64,000 bases of DNA, taken from assembly GCA_963837345.1 (NCBI GenBank), contig CAWIMX010000001.1, positions 3,348,001 to 3,412,000 on the forward strand, written 5' to 3'. The notes under the pieces were generated by a model that did no database searches, was not told the origin of the DNA, and was given only the letters and a program-made list of their open reading frames with translations. Of this stretch, positions 37,766-48,465 are shown one piece after another. Both the position numbers and the translations under genes were made by a program. Numbering within the stretch: position 1 is the stretch's first letter; every line of letters starts with the position of its first letter. This stretch comes from CAWIMX01 sp963837345 (GTDB lineage: Bacteria; Acidobacteriota; Vicinamibacteria; Vicinamibacterales; CAVVIG01).

Positions 37766-38000
37766 GCCGCGACTTGTGGCGGTTCGCCGCGTTCTGATGA
37801 ATGATGCCTTTGCCAGCCATCTTGTCGATGAGCGAGATGGTTTCGCGAAGAGCCGTCTTGGCGCCCGCGAGATCGTTGCCGTCGATCGCGAGGCGGACCG
37901 CCTTGAGCGCGCTGCGCAGGCGCGACCGGAACTGGCGATTGTGCTCGCGATGCGCCAGGCTCTGGCGGTGCGCTTTGAGAGCGGATGCGTGTTTAGCCAC
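37731..38000 (-). CDS. rpsT: 30S ribosomal protein S20
   Basis: An 89-residue, strongly basic protein starting MAKHASALKAHRQSLAHREHN, with a conserved GIIHQNAANRHKSRLTRRL C-terminus. GTG start. Convergent 35-nt overlap with holA, a common neighbour of rpsT. Confidence 0.96.
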   Translation of the reverse strand: MAKHASALKAHRQSLAHREHNRQFRSRLRSALKAVRLAIDGNDLAGAKTALRETISLIDKMAGKGIIHQNAANRHKSRLTRRLAVKPAA

Positions 38001-38041
38001 GAAGAACAGTCGCCTCCAAAAACGTCAAGTTTAGCATACTC

Positions 38042-38791
38042 ATGGCCATCTCCGTCCAGCACCTCCGGCGCACCTACGGCAGCCTGACCGCTGTCGACGA
38101 CCTCTCGTTCGAGGTGCGTGCCGGGGAGATCGTCGGGCTGATCGGCCCGAACGGCGCCGGCAAGACCACCACCCTCCGGGCTGTCTCGGGGATCCTCCGC
38201 CCCTCGTCGGGCACCGTGCTCATCGCCGGACACGACATCCTGATCGACCCGATCGCCGCGAAGCGGGCCCTGGCGTTCATGCCCGACGAGCCGCACCTGT
38301 TCGAGTACCTGTCGGTCGAGGAGCACCTGCGGCTGATCGCGCGGCTGTACGGCGTCGGCGACTTCGATCGCCGTTCCCGCCAGCTCCTGGAGGAGCTCGA
38401 GCTCGCCGGACGGGAGCGCCTGCTGCCGACCGAGCTCTCCCGTGGCATGCGGCAGAAGGTCGTGATTGCCTGCGGGCTGCTGCGCGATCCGGCGGCGCTG
38501 CTGTTCGACGAGCCGCTGACCGGACTCGACCCGATCGGCATCCGGCGCATGCGTGAGACGATCCTGGCACGGGCCCGAGCCGGCGCGGCCGTGCTCGTCT
38601 CGTCGCACTTGCTGCACCTCGTGGAGGAAATCTGCTCGCGCGTCGTGATCATGGATCGCGGCCGGAAGATCGCCGACGCGCCGGTCGCCGAGCTCCTCGA
38701 GCGCGCGACGATGGCGGGGTCGGGGTCGAAGCTCGAAGAGGTGTTTCTGCGTGTGACGGGCCATGAGCCGTCCGCCGGGGCTCCCAACTGA
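38042..38791 (+). CDS. ABC transporter ATP-binding protein
   Basis: A 249-residue ABC ATPase. Walker A is GPNGAGKTT (about residue 38), the signature LSRGMRQK and Walker B ALLFDEPLTGLDP. The sequence type is that of multidrug or bacteriocin-like exporters. The permease gene begins 29 nt before its stop. Confidence 0.92.
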   Translation: MAISVQHLRRTYGSLTAVDDLSFEVRAGEIVGLIGPNGAGKTTTLRAVSGILRPSSGTVLIAGHDILIDPIAAKRALAFMPDEPHLFEYLSVEEHLRLIARLYGVGDFDRRSRQLLEELELAGRERLLPTELSRGMRQKVVIACGLLRDPAALLFDEPLTGLDPIGIRRMRETILARARAGAAVLVSSHLLHLVEEICSRVVIMDRGRKIADAPVAELLERATMAGSGSKLEEVFLRVTGHEPSAGAPN

Positions 38792-40481
38792 CGCGATGGT
38801 TGGCGCCAGTCTCTACATCACCCGCTGCACCGTCGCCAACCGCGTCCGCCGCTGGTTGAAGCGCCTGCGCGAACCGCGCTACGTGCTCGGCGGCGTGGCG
38901 GTGGTCGCGTACTTCTACTTCGTGGTCTTCGCCCGGATGGGCCGCGCGCGCGGCCGGACTCCCTTCACGCCCGACTTTCTCGCCTCCCTCCAGCCGGCTG
39001 GCGGAGCGCTGGTCGCCCTGTGGATCCTCGTGATGGCTGCCGGCGCGTGGCTCCTGCCCTTCAACAGCGGGCTGCTCGATTTTTCTGCGGCCGAAACGGA
39101 TTTCCTGTTCCCGGCGCCCGTCTCACGACGCGAGCTGCTCGTCCATCGCCTGTTGCGGTCGCAGGTCGGACTCGCGCTCGCCGGCATCGTGCCGGCCATC
39201 TTCATCCCGCTCGGCTCGGGCGCCGCGCGTGTCCGCTTCGCCGTGGCCATCTGGATCATGGTGGTCACCGGCAAGCTGTACACCACCGGCGTGACCCTCA
39301 CGAAAACGCGAGGACTCCGCCGCGGCTGGCTGCCGCTCGCGCTCGTCGTCGGCGTGGTCGGTATCGTGGGCGTGGCCCTGTCGCAGGCGGTGCTGGCCCG
39401 TCCGTTCACCGGGATCGAAGACGAGGTGACCCGCATCGGCGACGCCGTGACCGGGGGCGTGCCGCGCGTGGCGCTGCTGCCGCTCACGGCGCTCGCGGGG
39501 CCGCTCTTTGCCGGCAGCACCGGCGCCTTCCTCCGAGCGATTGCCGGCGCGTCTCTGGTGCTCGGCCTGACGCTCCTGTGGGTGATGCGGGCGGACGGGG
39601 CCCTGCAGGACGCCGCCGCAGACGCGAGCGAGCGCAGCGCGAGGAAGCGCTCGACTCCCGGCCTGGCCGGATCGCGGGTCGGCCTGTGGCGGCTTCGTGC
39701 CGCGGGGCGGCCGGAAATGGTGTTCGCCTGGAAGGCCGCCGCGCAGACGATGCGCGCGGTCGATCGGCGGACGGCGCTCAGAATCGTGGCCATCACCGTC
39801 GCGCTGTCGGCGATCGCGCTGTCGGCCAGCCGGCGCCCGGGGTTCGCCGCGGCGATGGGCCTGTTCGGCATGGCGGGGGCCGCCTATGTCGTGCTGCTGG
39901 CGCCCCAGATTCTCCGGGTCGACCTGCGTCAGGATCTGCTGCGCCTGGAATGGCTGAAGACGTGGCCGATCCGGCCGGCCGAGATCGTGCGGGGCGAGCT
40001 CCTCTGGCCCGGCGCGCTGCTGACGGCGCTGGCCTGGGCGCTCCTCGCGCTCGGCTTCACGATGTCCACGGCCGTCTTCGAAACGGCCAGTCTCGCGCTG
40101 CGCGCCTCAATCGCCGTCGGTGCCGCGGCGCTCGCCCCGGCTCTCGTCTTCGCGCAGTTGACGATCCACAACGCGATGGCCCTGCTGTTCCCGGCATGGG
40201 TGCCGCTCGGCCGGCAGCGCGCGCGGGGATTCGACGCGATCGGTCAGCGCCTCATCACCCTCGGCGCCACATGGCTCTCGCTCGTCGTGGCGCTGCTGCC
40301 GGGCGCCATCGCCGGCGGCATCGTCTGGTTCGCGTTCAACCGCCTGGCGGGATCGGCCGCGTTCATTCCCGGCGCGGCTGTCGCCGCGATGGTGGTCCTG
40401 TTGGAGGTGGCGCTCGCGACGGAAACGCTGGGCCCGCTGTTCGACAAGCTCGATCTCACCTCGATCGAGGCCGGCGAGTAG
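38763..40481 (+). CDS. ABC exporter permease, unknown substrate
   Basis: A 572-residue protein with about ten to twelve hydrophobic helices and two large polar loops. An early conserved segment (FSAAETDFLFPAPVSRRELLVHRL, about 95-118) resembles bacterial putative ABC exporter permeases. The 29-nt overlap with the ATPase gene shows they form one transporter. Substrate cannot be inferred. Confidence 0.82.
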   Translation: MSRPPGLPTDAMVGASLYITRCTVANRVRRWLKRLREPRYVLGGVAVVAYFYFVVFARMGRARGRTPFTPDFLASLQPAGGALVALWILVMAAGAWLLPFNSGLLDFSAAETDFLFPAPVSRRELLVHRLLRSQVGLALAGIVPAIFIPLGSGAARVRFAVAIWIMVVTGKLYTTGVTLTKTRGLRRGWLPLALVVGVVGIVGVALSQAVLARPFTGIEDEVTRIGDAVTGGVPRVALLPLTALAGPLFAGSTGAFLRAIAGASLVLGLTLLWVMRADGALQDAAADASERSARKRSTPGLAGSRVGLWRLRAAGRPEMVFAWKAAAQTMRAVDRRTALRIVAITVALSAIALSASRRPGFAAAMGLFGMAGAAYVVLLAPQILRVDLRQDLLRLEWLKTWPIRPAEIVRGELLWPGALLTALAWALLALGFTMSTAVFETASLALRASIAVGAAALAPALVFAQLTIHNAMALLFPAWVPLGRQRARGFDAIGQRLITLGATWLSLVVALLPGAIAGGIVWFAFNRLAGSAAFIPGAAVAAMVVLLEVALATETLGPLFDKLDLTSIEAGE

Positions 40482-40486
40482 GGCGC

Positions 40487-41179
40487 CTACCTGCCGACGA
40501 TTTCGTACTCGCCGTGTTCGGGCTTCCTGTCCGAGTAGCGGGTGACCGTCCGGCCGTTCACCACGTCGACGGTCTTGTAGATGACGGTTTTCGGGGTGGG
40601 GGAGCCGTCGCCCGCGAGGGTGCCCACGCGCTTCACGTAGTTCTGGGTTTCGCTGTACGGGGGAACGCCGTCGTGCCGGTCCACGGCGGTCGGTCCGGCG
40701 TTGTAGGCGGCCAGCGCCAGCTCTTCGTCCCCGCCGTACCGGTCGAGCAGCTGCCGGAGATATGCCGTGCCCGCCCGTACGTTCTCAGCGGGATCGAAGG
40801 CATTCCGCACACCGAACTCGCGCATCGTCGCCGGCATGAGCTGCATCAGTCCCGCGGCGCCCTTGGGCGACTGGGCGTTGGGGTCGAACGCCGACTCGAC
40901 CTGCACCACCGCCCGCACGAGATCGGGACGCACGCCGTTCTTCCTGGCGTTCTCGAGAATCAGCTCATCGAACGGACGCGTGCGGTCGGGCGACACGGCA
41001 CGCGTGGCGCGGATCGTCTGGGCCTCGGGCACGGCATAGGCCTGCACGTCGCCTGCGCGTGGCGTGTCGGAGAGCACGAGGTGCCCGTTGTCGTCCCGCC
41101 ATGAATAGATCTGGGCCGACGCCGGCACGGCCGCGCCGACCAGAATCCCCAGGACCAGGGGATAGATTGCCCTAGACAT
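40487..41179 (-). CDS. Lytic transglycosylase (SLT) with DUF4124
   Basis: Signal peptide (about 1-22, ending in ASA), then a DUF4124 segment (IYSWRDDNGHLVLSDTPR), then an SLT lysozyme-like domain (about 70-170). The catalytic Glu lies in QVESAFDPNAQSPKGAAGLMQLMPAT; NVRAGTAYLRQLLDRYGG and ALAAYNAGP follow. It cleaves peptidoglycan glycan strands in the periplasm. 230 residues. Confidence 0.9.
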   Translation of the reverse strand: MSRAIYPLVLGILVGAAVPASAQIYSWRDDNGHLVLSDTPRAGDVQAYAVPEAQTIRATRAVSPDRTRPFDELILENARKNGVRPDLVRAVVQVESAFDPNAQSPKGAAGLMQLMPATMREFGVRNAFDPAENVRAGTAYLRQLLDRYGGDEELALAAYNAGPTAVDRHDGVPPYSETQNYVKRVGTLAGDGSPTPKTVIYKTVDVVNGRTVTRYSDRKPEHGEYEIVGR

Positions 41180-41230
41180 GCGAGGCAGGCCCCACAGTCT
41201 AGCCTATCGGCGCCAACCGACCGGTCCCGT

Positions 41231-41251
41231 AGGGGGCGCGCGGGCGCCCCT
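41231..41251 (-). terminator. Possible terminator hairpin after alaS
   Basis: AGGGGGCG and CGCCCCT arms form a GC-rich stem-loop 29 nt past the alaS stop, in a 100-nt gap. No T-run follows, so factor-independent action is doubtful. Confidence 0.3.
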
Positions 41252-41279
41252 GCCGGGCCCTCCGATGACGATTCTGAAA

Positions 41280-43937
41280 TTACCCGAGGAGGCGTTCGAC
41301 CACGCCGCGGCTGGCGTGGAGCATCTCGTCGATCTTTTCCTGACGGCGCCCGCCGGCTTCGGCAAAGTCCGGGCGGCCGCCGCCTCCGCCGCCGACGATG
41401 GGCGCAATTTCCTTGACCACCTGGCCGGCCTTGATGCGCCCGGTGAGATCGGGCGTGACCGCCACGATAATCTGCACCTTGCCGTCGTTCGCAGACGCGA
41501 GGACGACCACGCCGCTCTTGATCTGCGTCTTGAGGGAGTCGGCCAGACTGCGAAGCGCATCCTTGTCGAGGCCAGAGACCTTGCGGCGCGCGAGCGTCAC
41601 GCCCGCCACGTCCTCGGTATCGGCCGCGGCGGCCGGATCCGACGATCCGCCCGCCAGGGCGAGCTTCGTCTTGAGATCGGTGACCTCGTGTGCGAGCCGC
41701 TTGCCGTCGGACTGCAGCCTCTCGATCAGATCGAGAGCTTGCTCGGGGCTGACGCGGAGCGATTCGGTGATGCGTGCCAGCGTCTCACGCAGGTGCGCGG
41801 CCCACTCGACGGCGCCCTCGCCGGTCACGGCTTCGATGCGCCGGACTCCCGCCGAGACGCCGCTCTCGGCGACGATGGCGAAGAAGCCGATATCGCCGGT
41901 TGCCGAGACGTGCGTGCCGCCGCACAATTCGAGGCTGAAGCCCGGCACGCTGACGACGCGGACGCGATCGCCGTACTTCTCGCTGAAGAGCGCCATCGCG
42001 CCCGATCGGATGGCCTCGTCGGTGGATCGGATTTCCGTCGTCACAGGGGCATTCCTGCGAATCTCGGCGTTGACGATCTGCTCGATGCGATCGAGCTCGT
42101 CGCGGCCCACGGGCTGGATGTGGGCGAAATCAAAGCGCAGACGATCGGGCGCGACGAGCGAGCCCGCCTGCTTCACGTGCGCCCCGAGAACCTGCCGCAG
42201 AGCGGCGTGCAGCAGATGCGTGGCCGTATGGTTGCGCCGCGTCGCGTCTCGGCGTTCGGCGTCGACTTCGGCGGTGACCACGTCGTGTGGCGCGAACGCG
42301 CCCGCGGTCACGCGCACCGCGTGGGCCCGGGGAAGGCCCGCACCCAGCCGCACCAGCCCCGCCACGTGCGCCTCCGCCCCGGTGGCGTCGTTGACGAGCC
42401 GCCCGGTGTCGGAGACCTGGCCGCCCGACTCGACGTAGAACGGCGTCTGCGCGAGCACCGCATACCCCTCCGCGCCCGACGCCAGCCGCTCGGTCGGCCG
42501 CCGCGATGCGTCGAACAGGGCCAGCAGGGGAATGCCGGACTCGCGCGTGGACGTGTAGCCATCGAAGCGATCGCCCGCGCCCCTCAGGGCGTTCTCGATC
42601 GGGCCGACCTCGAAGGGCAACCCCTTCGACCCTCCGCCGAAGGCGCTCTGCCGGCGCGCCCGGTCGCGCTGACTCTCCATGGCGCGCTCGTAGCCCTCCC
42701 GATCGACCGAGACGTCCTGTGTGGCCGCGGTGTCCTCGATGAAGTCGTAGGGCAGGCCGAACGTGTCGTAGAGCCTGAACGCCGCCTGCCCCGACAGCTG
42801 TCGTCCAGGCGACTCGAGCGCCTGAGCGATCTCGCCCTCGAGGCGCGGCAGTCCGTCGGCGAGCACGGCGTCGAAGCGCCTTTCCTCGGCGAGAATCGTG
42901 GCTTCGATGGTCGTTCGACTGTTGCGCAGCTCCGGGTAGGCGTCGCCCATCTCGCGGTCGAGGACGGCGACGAGCCGGTGGAGGAACGGCTCGTGAAAGC
43001 CCAGATGCTTCCCGTGGCGCATCGCCCGCCGCATGATTTTCCGGAGGACGTAGCCGCGCCATTCATTGGACGGGATGACGCCGTCGGCGATGAGGAACGT
43101 GGTCGCGCGAATGTGGTCGGCCACCACGCGCATCGAGACGTCCGCGGGTGTCATGGCGCCCGTGTAGGCCCGGCCGGCCGCGTCGGCGATCCACTCGAGA
43201 AGCGGCGTGAAGAGATCCGTGTCGTAGTTCGACGCCTTGCCCTGGAGGACCGACGTGATGCGCTCGAGCCCCATGCCTGTGTCGATCGAGGGCGCCGGAA
43301 GCGAGGTGAGCCGGCCGTCGGCGCTTCGCTCGAACTCCATGAAGACGTTGTTCCAGATCTCGATCTCGGGGTCGGCGCCCTGGCCCCGAACGTAGTAGAT
43401 CTCGGAGCACCGGCCGCACGGGCCCGTGTCGCCCATCTGCCAGAAATTGTCGTCGCCGCCGAGTTCCAGAATACGGTCGGCGGGGACCAGCAGGCGCCAC
43501 GCGTCGTACGCCGCGTCGTCTCGCGGAATGCCGTGCTCGCCCTTGAAGATCGACACGACGAGGCGGTCCTTCGGCATCTTCCAGACGTCGGTGAGCAGGC
43601 CCCAGGCGAAGGCGATTGCCTCCTGCTTGAAGTAGTCGCCGAACGAGAAGTTGCCGAGCATCTCGAAGAAGGTGTGATGCCGGTACGAGGGGCCCACGTT
43701 GTCGAGATCGTTGTGTTTGCCGCTCACGCGCATCACCTTCTGTGACGAGGTGGCGCGTGTATAGGCCCGCGTTTCGCGGCCGAGGAAGACGTCCTTGAAC
43801 TGGTTCATCCCGGCGTTGGTGAAGAGCAGCGTCGGATCGTCGCCCGGCACGAGGGGCGAGCTCGGTACCACGCGATGCCCGTGGCCCTCGAAATAGCGCA
43901 GAAAACTGGAGCGGATCTCGTTCGACGTCATCGACAC
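41280..43937 (-). CDS. alaS: Alanyl-tRNA synthetase
   Basis: Class II synthetase charging tRNA-Ala. The start NEIRSSFLRYFEGHGHRVVPSS, the editing-domain metal motifs HTATHLLHAALRQVLG and CGGTHVSATGDIGFF, and the C-terminal DHHA1 domain (RAGQVVKEIAPIVGGGGGGRPDFAEAGG region) are all present. 885 residues from GTG 43937 (ATG 43931 also possible), with GGAGGAG upstream. recX follows on the upstream side after 42 nt. Confidence 0.97.
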   Translation of the reverse strand: MSMTSNEIRSSFLRYFEGHGHRVVPSSPLVPGDDPTLLFTNAGMNQFKDVFLGRETRAYTRATSSQKVMRVSGKHNDLDNVGPSYRHHTFFEMLGNFSFGDYFKQEAIAFAWGLLTDVWKMPKDRLVVSIFKGEHGIPRDDAAYDAWRLLVPADRILELGGDDNFWQMGDTGPCGRCSEIYYVRGQGADPEIEIWNNVFMEFERSADGRLTSLPAPSIDTGMGLERITSVLQGKASNYDTDLFTPLLEWIADAAGRAYTGAMTPADVSMRVVADHIRATTFLIADGVIPSNEWRGYVLRKIMRRAMRHGKHLGFHEPFLHRLVAVLDREMGDAYPELRNSRTTIEATILAEERRFDAVLADGLPRLEGEIAQALESPGRQLSGQAAFRLYDTFGLPYDFIEDTAATQDVSVDREGYERAMESQRDRARRQSAFGGGSKGLPFEVGPIENALRGAGDRFDGYTSTRESGIPLLALFDASRRPTERLASGAEGYAVLAQTPFYVESGGQVSDTGRLVNDATGAEAHVAGLVRLGAGLPRAHAVRVTAGAFAPHDVVTAEVDAERRDATRRNHTATHLLHAALRQVLGAHVKQAGSLVAPDRLRFDFAHIQPVGRDELDRIEQIVNAEIRRNAPVTTEIRSTDEAIRSGAMALFSEKYGDRVRVVSVPGFSLELCGGTHVSATGDIGFFAIVAESGVSAGVRRIEAVTGEGAVEWAAHLRETLARITESLRVSPEQALDLIERLQSDGKRLAHEVTDLKTKLALAGGSSDPAAAADTEDVAGVTLARRKVSGLDKDALRSLADSLKTQIKSGVVVLASANDGKVQIIVAVTPDLTGRIKAGQVVKEIAPIVGGGGGGRPDFAEAGGRRQEKIDEMLHASRGVVERLLG

Positions 43938-43979
43938 GGGGACTGCGTCTCCTCCAGAAATTGTATGCGATTGGCGGAG

Positions 43980-44427
43980 CTATCTGCGGCGGCGGGCCTT
44001 CAGCAGCGCGAGGATGCGCGCGCTCTCGAAGCCCTGGCCGACGAGGTGACGGTAGAGCCGCCGGAACTGCGCCTCGTCGTCGATCCCGCCGCCGTGGAGG
44101 CGCTTGTCGAGGGCGACGGCCAGATGCGCGTCCTCGTCGACGTTCTCGAAGCATGCATCGGTGGCGCGGCGGGCCGTGTCGCGGTCGATGCCGGCCTGTT
44201 CGAGCGCCGTGCGGACGCGACGGCGCCCACGCCCCTTCCGTGCGGCTTCGACCCGGGCGATGGCGGCGGCGACGCGCTCGTCGTCGAGCGCGCGTTCGGC
44301 CTTCAGACGGTCGATGGCGGCGTCGACCTCGTCGGGCGGATGCTTCTTGGCGACGAGGCGTTGGCGAAGCTGGCGTTCGGAGAGCTCGCGGCGGGCGAGC
44401 AGGGCGAGGCCGTCGAGAAACGCGCGG

Positions 44428-44438
<11 letters not shown>
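43980..44438 (-). CDS. recX: Regulatory protein RecX
   Basis: RecX-family protein that restrains RecA filaments. Three-helix repeats are visible: ALLARRELSERQLRQRLVAKKHPPDEVDAAIDRL, then VAAAIARVEAARKGRGRRRVRTALEQAGI. The start is uncertain. TTG 44438 overlaps the pilT stop by 11 nt and fits family length (about 152 residues). An ATG at 44486 would add 16 residues read from pilT. No recA in the window. Confidence 0.82.
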
Positions 44439-45573
<1,135 letters not shown>

Positions 45574-45578
45574 TCGGG

Positions 45579-46559
45579 CTAGCGGCTGGCGACCGACGAC
45601 TGACGACCGCCGGCGGCGCGCAGATGCGCTTCCTCCGGATACACGTAGGTGAGCCAGCCGTGCGTGTCGGGCGTCTCGCCGTTGATCACGTCGAAGAACG
45701 CCCGCTGGAGCCGTTCGGTGACCGGGCCGCGCCGCCCGTTGCCGATCGCGATGCGGTCGACCGATCGGACCGGCGTCACCTCGGTGGCAGTGCCGACGAC
45801 GAACACCTCGTCGGCGATGTACAGGGCCTCGCGCGGAATGGACGCTTCGATCACCGTGAAGCCGAGCTCCCGCGCCAGCGTGATGACCGAGTCGCGCGTG
45901 ATGCCCGCGAGGATGGACGAACCGAGCGGCGGCGTGTAGAGCACGTCGTCTCGCACGACGAACACGTTCTGGCCGCTGCCCTCGCTGACCTGCCCGTGGA
46001 CGTCGAGGGCGAGCCCTTCGTGGTAGCCGTCGGCGTGGGCCTCCATCTTGCTCAGGGCGCTGTTGGCATAGTTGGCCGTGCCCTTCGCCATGGCCGGCAG
46101 CGTGTTGGGCGCCATGCGGGTCCAGGAACTGATGCCCACGTCGACGCCCTGCTCGAGCGCCTCGTGGCCGAGGTAGGCGCCCCATTCCCAGAGAATGATC
46201 GCCGCGTCCACCGGACAGGTCTCGGGAAACACCCCGAGCGTGTCGTAGCCGCGGTAGACGAGCGGACGGATGTAGCAGGCCTTGAACGCGTTGGCGCGGA
46301 TCGTCGTCAAGACGGCGTCGCGCCAGCCGTCCAGACCAAGCGGGTAGGCCATGCGGTAGATCTTGGCGGAGTCGTGCAGCCGGCGCATGTGATCGTCCAG
46401 CCGGAAGCACGCCGATCCCTTCGGCGTCTCGTAGCACCGCGCACCCTCGAAGACGCCGCTGGCGTAGTGAATGACATGGGACGCGATGTGAATCGTGGCG
46501 TCCTTCCACTCCACGAGCGTGCCGTTCATCCAGATTTTGCCCGTTCCCGCGAAAGCCAT
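45579..46559 (-). CDS. ilvE: Branched-chain amino acid aminotransferase
   Basis: Fold-type IV PLP enzyme that transaminates Leu, Ile and Val. GKIWMNGTLVEWKDATIHIASHVIHYASGVFEG at the start, Lys in SALSKMEAHADGYHEGL, and GITRDSVITLARELG are diagnostic. ATG 46559 chosen over TTG 46568. The last residues (QSSVASR) are encoded by a GTCGTCAGTCGTC-type repeat and look non-ancestral. Confidence 0.93.
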   Translation of the reverse strand: MAFAGTGKIWMNGTLVEWKDATIHIASHVIHYASGVFEGARCYETPKGSACFRLDDHMRRLHDSAKIYRMAYPLGLDGWRDAVLTTIRANAFKACYIRPLVYRGYDTLGVFPETCPVDAAIILWEWGAYLGHEALEQGVDVGISSWTRMAPNTLPAMAKGTANYANSALSKMEAHADGYHEGLALDVHGQVSEGSGQNVFVVRDDVLYTPPLGSSILAGITRDSVITLARELGFTVIEASIPREALYIADEVFVVGTATEVTPVRSVDRIAIGNGRRGPVTERLQRAFFDVINGETPDTHGWLTYVYPEEAHLRAAGGRQSSVASR

Positions 46560-46604
46560 GGCGATCAACCTCTCACCAATTCTAGTGCATTTGCCGGCCG
46601 GCCG

Positions 46605-46627
46605 GCTCCGTTGCAGTCCAACGGAGC
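46605..46627 (-). terminator. Stem-loop between kinase and ilvE
   Basis: GCTCCGTTG and CAACGGAGC form a perfect 9-bp stem with a 5-nt loop. It lies 48 nt past the kinase stop and 46 nt before the ilvE ATG, within a 115-nt gap that also carries a GCCGGCC run. No T-tract follows. Confidence 0.45.
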
Positions 46628-46674
46628 GGCTGCGATCTGCTCAGCCTCGCACGGAACGGCACGCGGGCCTCCGG

Positions 46675-47658
46675 CTACTGCTTTTCCCCGCAGAACGGGC
46701 AGCGATCGGATCGGGCATGAAGGGGCTTGCGACAGTGCCAGCAGAAGCGCGGCTGGGGCGCCTCGCGCGCGCGCAGCCGGTTGTGGATGTCCTGCACGTC
46801 GTCGACGGGGGCGTCCGCGGTCGGCGTCGTCGGAGCGGCCGGCACGACGCGCGGCGTTCGGCGGCCGCGGGCCGCCAGGATGTCGTCGAGCAGATCGCCG
46901 GCGCGCTGATAGCGCGCGGGGATCTCTGGCGAGAGCGCCTGCATCACGATGTCGTTGATGGCTCGCGGAATGCGCGGGTTGCGGATGCGCGGCGGCGTCA
47001 CCAGGTCGCCGCGCATCAGGCGGTCGAGGTCGGCGGGAGACGGCGTGTCGTACGGCACCTCGCCGGTCAGGATCTGGTACATCGTGACGCCGAGCGAATA
47101 CAGGTCCGACGCGAAGACCGCCTTGCCGTGGAACTGCTCGGGCGCCATGTAGGGCGGGCTGCCAATCACGGTCGTGCCGTGCGCCGCGATTTCGAGGAAA
47201 CGCGACGTGCCGAAGTCCGCCACCTTGACCAGGCCCGTCTCCGCCACCAGCACGTTCGAGGGCCGCAGGTCGCGGTGGAGCACCCCCTGACGATGCGCGT
47301 GCTCGAGGGCATTCGCGATCTGGCACGTGTAGTCCAGCGCCAGGGCGAGGTCCAGCGCGCCTTCCCGCGCGACGATCGCTTCGAGCGTCTCGCCTGCCAC
47401 GTATTCCATCACGATGAAGAAGACGTCGTCCGCTTTCTCGGCCGTCAGGATCGAGACGATGTTGGGATGGCTGAGCGCGGCGAGCAGGCGGGGCTCGCGG
47501 AGCAGCTCGCCGAAATCCACGCCCTGTTTGTGGGGAACCTTCAGGGCGACCTGCTTGTCGATCCAGGTGTCTTCAGCCAGGTACACCGTCCCGAAGCCGC
47601 CGCTGCCGATCGTCGAGACGATCTTGTACTTGCCGAGGATCTGACCGCGAAAGAACAT
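46675..47658 (-). CDS. Serine/threonine protein kinase with C-terminal zinc ribbon
   Basis: A 327-residue Hanks-type kinase. Gly loop IGSGGFGTVYLA, ATP-binding Lys40, catalytic HRDLRPSN with Asp130 (Arg in place of the usual Lys), DFG at 148-150, and SPPYMAPEQ activation segment. Unlike most bacterial kinases of this class it has no membrane helix. Instead it ends in a four-Cys zinc ribbon (Cys306, 309, 320, 323). Probably active and cytoplasmic. Targets unknown. Confidence 0.88.
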   Translation of the reverse strand: MFFRGQILGKYKIVSTIGSGGFGTVYLAEDTWIDKQVALKVPHKQGVDFGELLREPRLLAALSHPNIVSILTAEKADDVFFIVMEYVAGETLEAIVAREGALDLALALDYTCQIANALEHAHRQGVLHRDLRPSNVLVAETGLVKVADFGTSRFLEIAAHGTTVIGSPPYMAPEQFHGKAVFASDLYSLGVTMYQILTGEVPYDTPSPADLDRLMRGDLVTPPRIRNPRIPRAINDIVMQALSPEIPARYQRAGDLLDDILAARGRRTPRVVPAAPTTPTADAPVDDVQDIHNRLRAREAPQPRFCWHCRKPLHARSDRCPFCGEKQ

Positions 47659-47666
47659 TCGCTCGG

Positions 47667-47672
47667 AGTATA
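47667..47672 (-). promoter_or_regulatory. Putative -10 box for the kinase gene
   Basis: TATACT on the minus strand, 8 nt before the kinase ATG. Confidence 0.35.
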
Positions 47673-47703
47673 GGCGAACTGAAGAGCCCCGGGAACTCAC
47701 GCG

Positions 47704-47709
47704 TATAAT
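47704..47709 (+). promoter_or_regulatory. Putative -10 box for rsmE
   Basis: A consensus TATAAT ends 12 nt before the rsmE ATG. The divergent 63-nt gap also holds the kinase -10. Confidence 0.45.
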
Positions 47710-47721
47710 CCGCCTGAGCCG

Positions 47722-48465
47722 ATGCATCGCTTCTTCGCGCCGACGCTGGATCCGGGCGATGCGTTCGCCCTCCTTCCGCGCGAAGAAGGCGAGCATCTGG
47801 CACGCGTGCTGCGGCTCGGCCCCGGCGACCTCGTCGCCGTGTTCGACGGCCGGGGCTCCGAGTTCGTCGGGCGCGTGGCGAGCGCCGGCCACCGCGACGT
47901 CCGCGTGCAGCTCATCGAGCGCCGCGTGCCGACGCGCGAATTGCCCGTCGGGATCACGCTGGTCCAGGCCGTGCTCAAGGGCGACAAGATGGACGACGTG
48001 GTGCGGGATGCCGCGATGCTGGGCGTTGCCGCGGTGCAGCCCGTCGTCACCACCCGTGCCGAGACGACGGTCGGCGCGCTCCTGCGCCAGCAGCGCGTCG
48101 ATCGATGGACCCGCGTGGCGCTCGCGTCGGTGAAGCAGGCGGGCCGGGCGACCCTGCCCGAGGTGCGCCTGCCCCTCAGTTTCGAGACCTGGCTCGACGA
48201 ACCGCGCGCGGCGATGGCCCTGATGCTCGTCGAACCGTCCGCCGACGCCGGCGTGGAGCGGTTCGACGCGATCGAGCGGGTGCCGATTCCTCCCAATCTC
48301 GAGCTGGTCGTCGGCCCCGAGGGCGGCTGGACCGACCTCGAATGGCAGGCCGCGCGGGCGCACGGCCTGCGGCTCGTGTCGCTCGGCCCGCGCACCCTGC
48401 GCGCCGACCGCGCGCCCGTGGCGGCATTGAGCGTGCTTGGCTACCTCTGGGACCGCTCAGCGTAG
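47722..48465 (+). CDS. rsmE: 16S rRNA (uracil1498-N3)-methyltransferase RsmE
   Basis: SPOUT-class methyltransferase. HRFFAPTL start, HLARVLRLGPGDLVAVFDG PUA-like part, then the knot region VVGPEGGWTDLEW and LGPRTLRADRAPVAALSVLG. 247 residues. In many bacteria rsmE follows prmA; here it lies nearby but in the opposite direction. Its end overlaps the convergent gene by 9 nt. Confidence 0.93.
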   Translation: MHRFFAPTLDPGDAFALLPREEGEHLARVLRLGPGDLVAVFDGRGSEFVGRVASAGHRDVRVQLIERRVPTRELPVGITLVQAVLKGDKMDDVVRDAAMLGVAAVQPVVTTRAETTVGALLRQQRVDRWTRVALASVKQAGRATLPEVRLPLSFETWLDEPRAAMALMLVEPSADAGVERFDAIERVPIPPNLELVVGPEGGWTDLEWQAARAHGLRLVSLGPRTLRADRAPVAALSVLGYLWDRSA

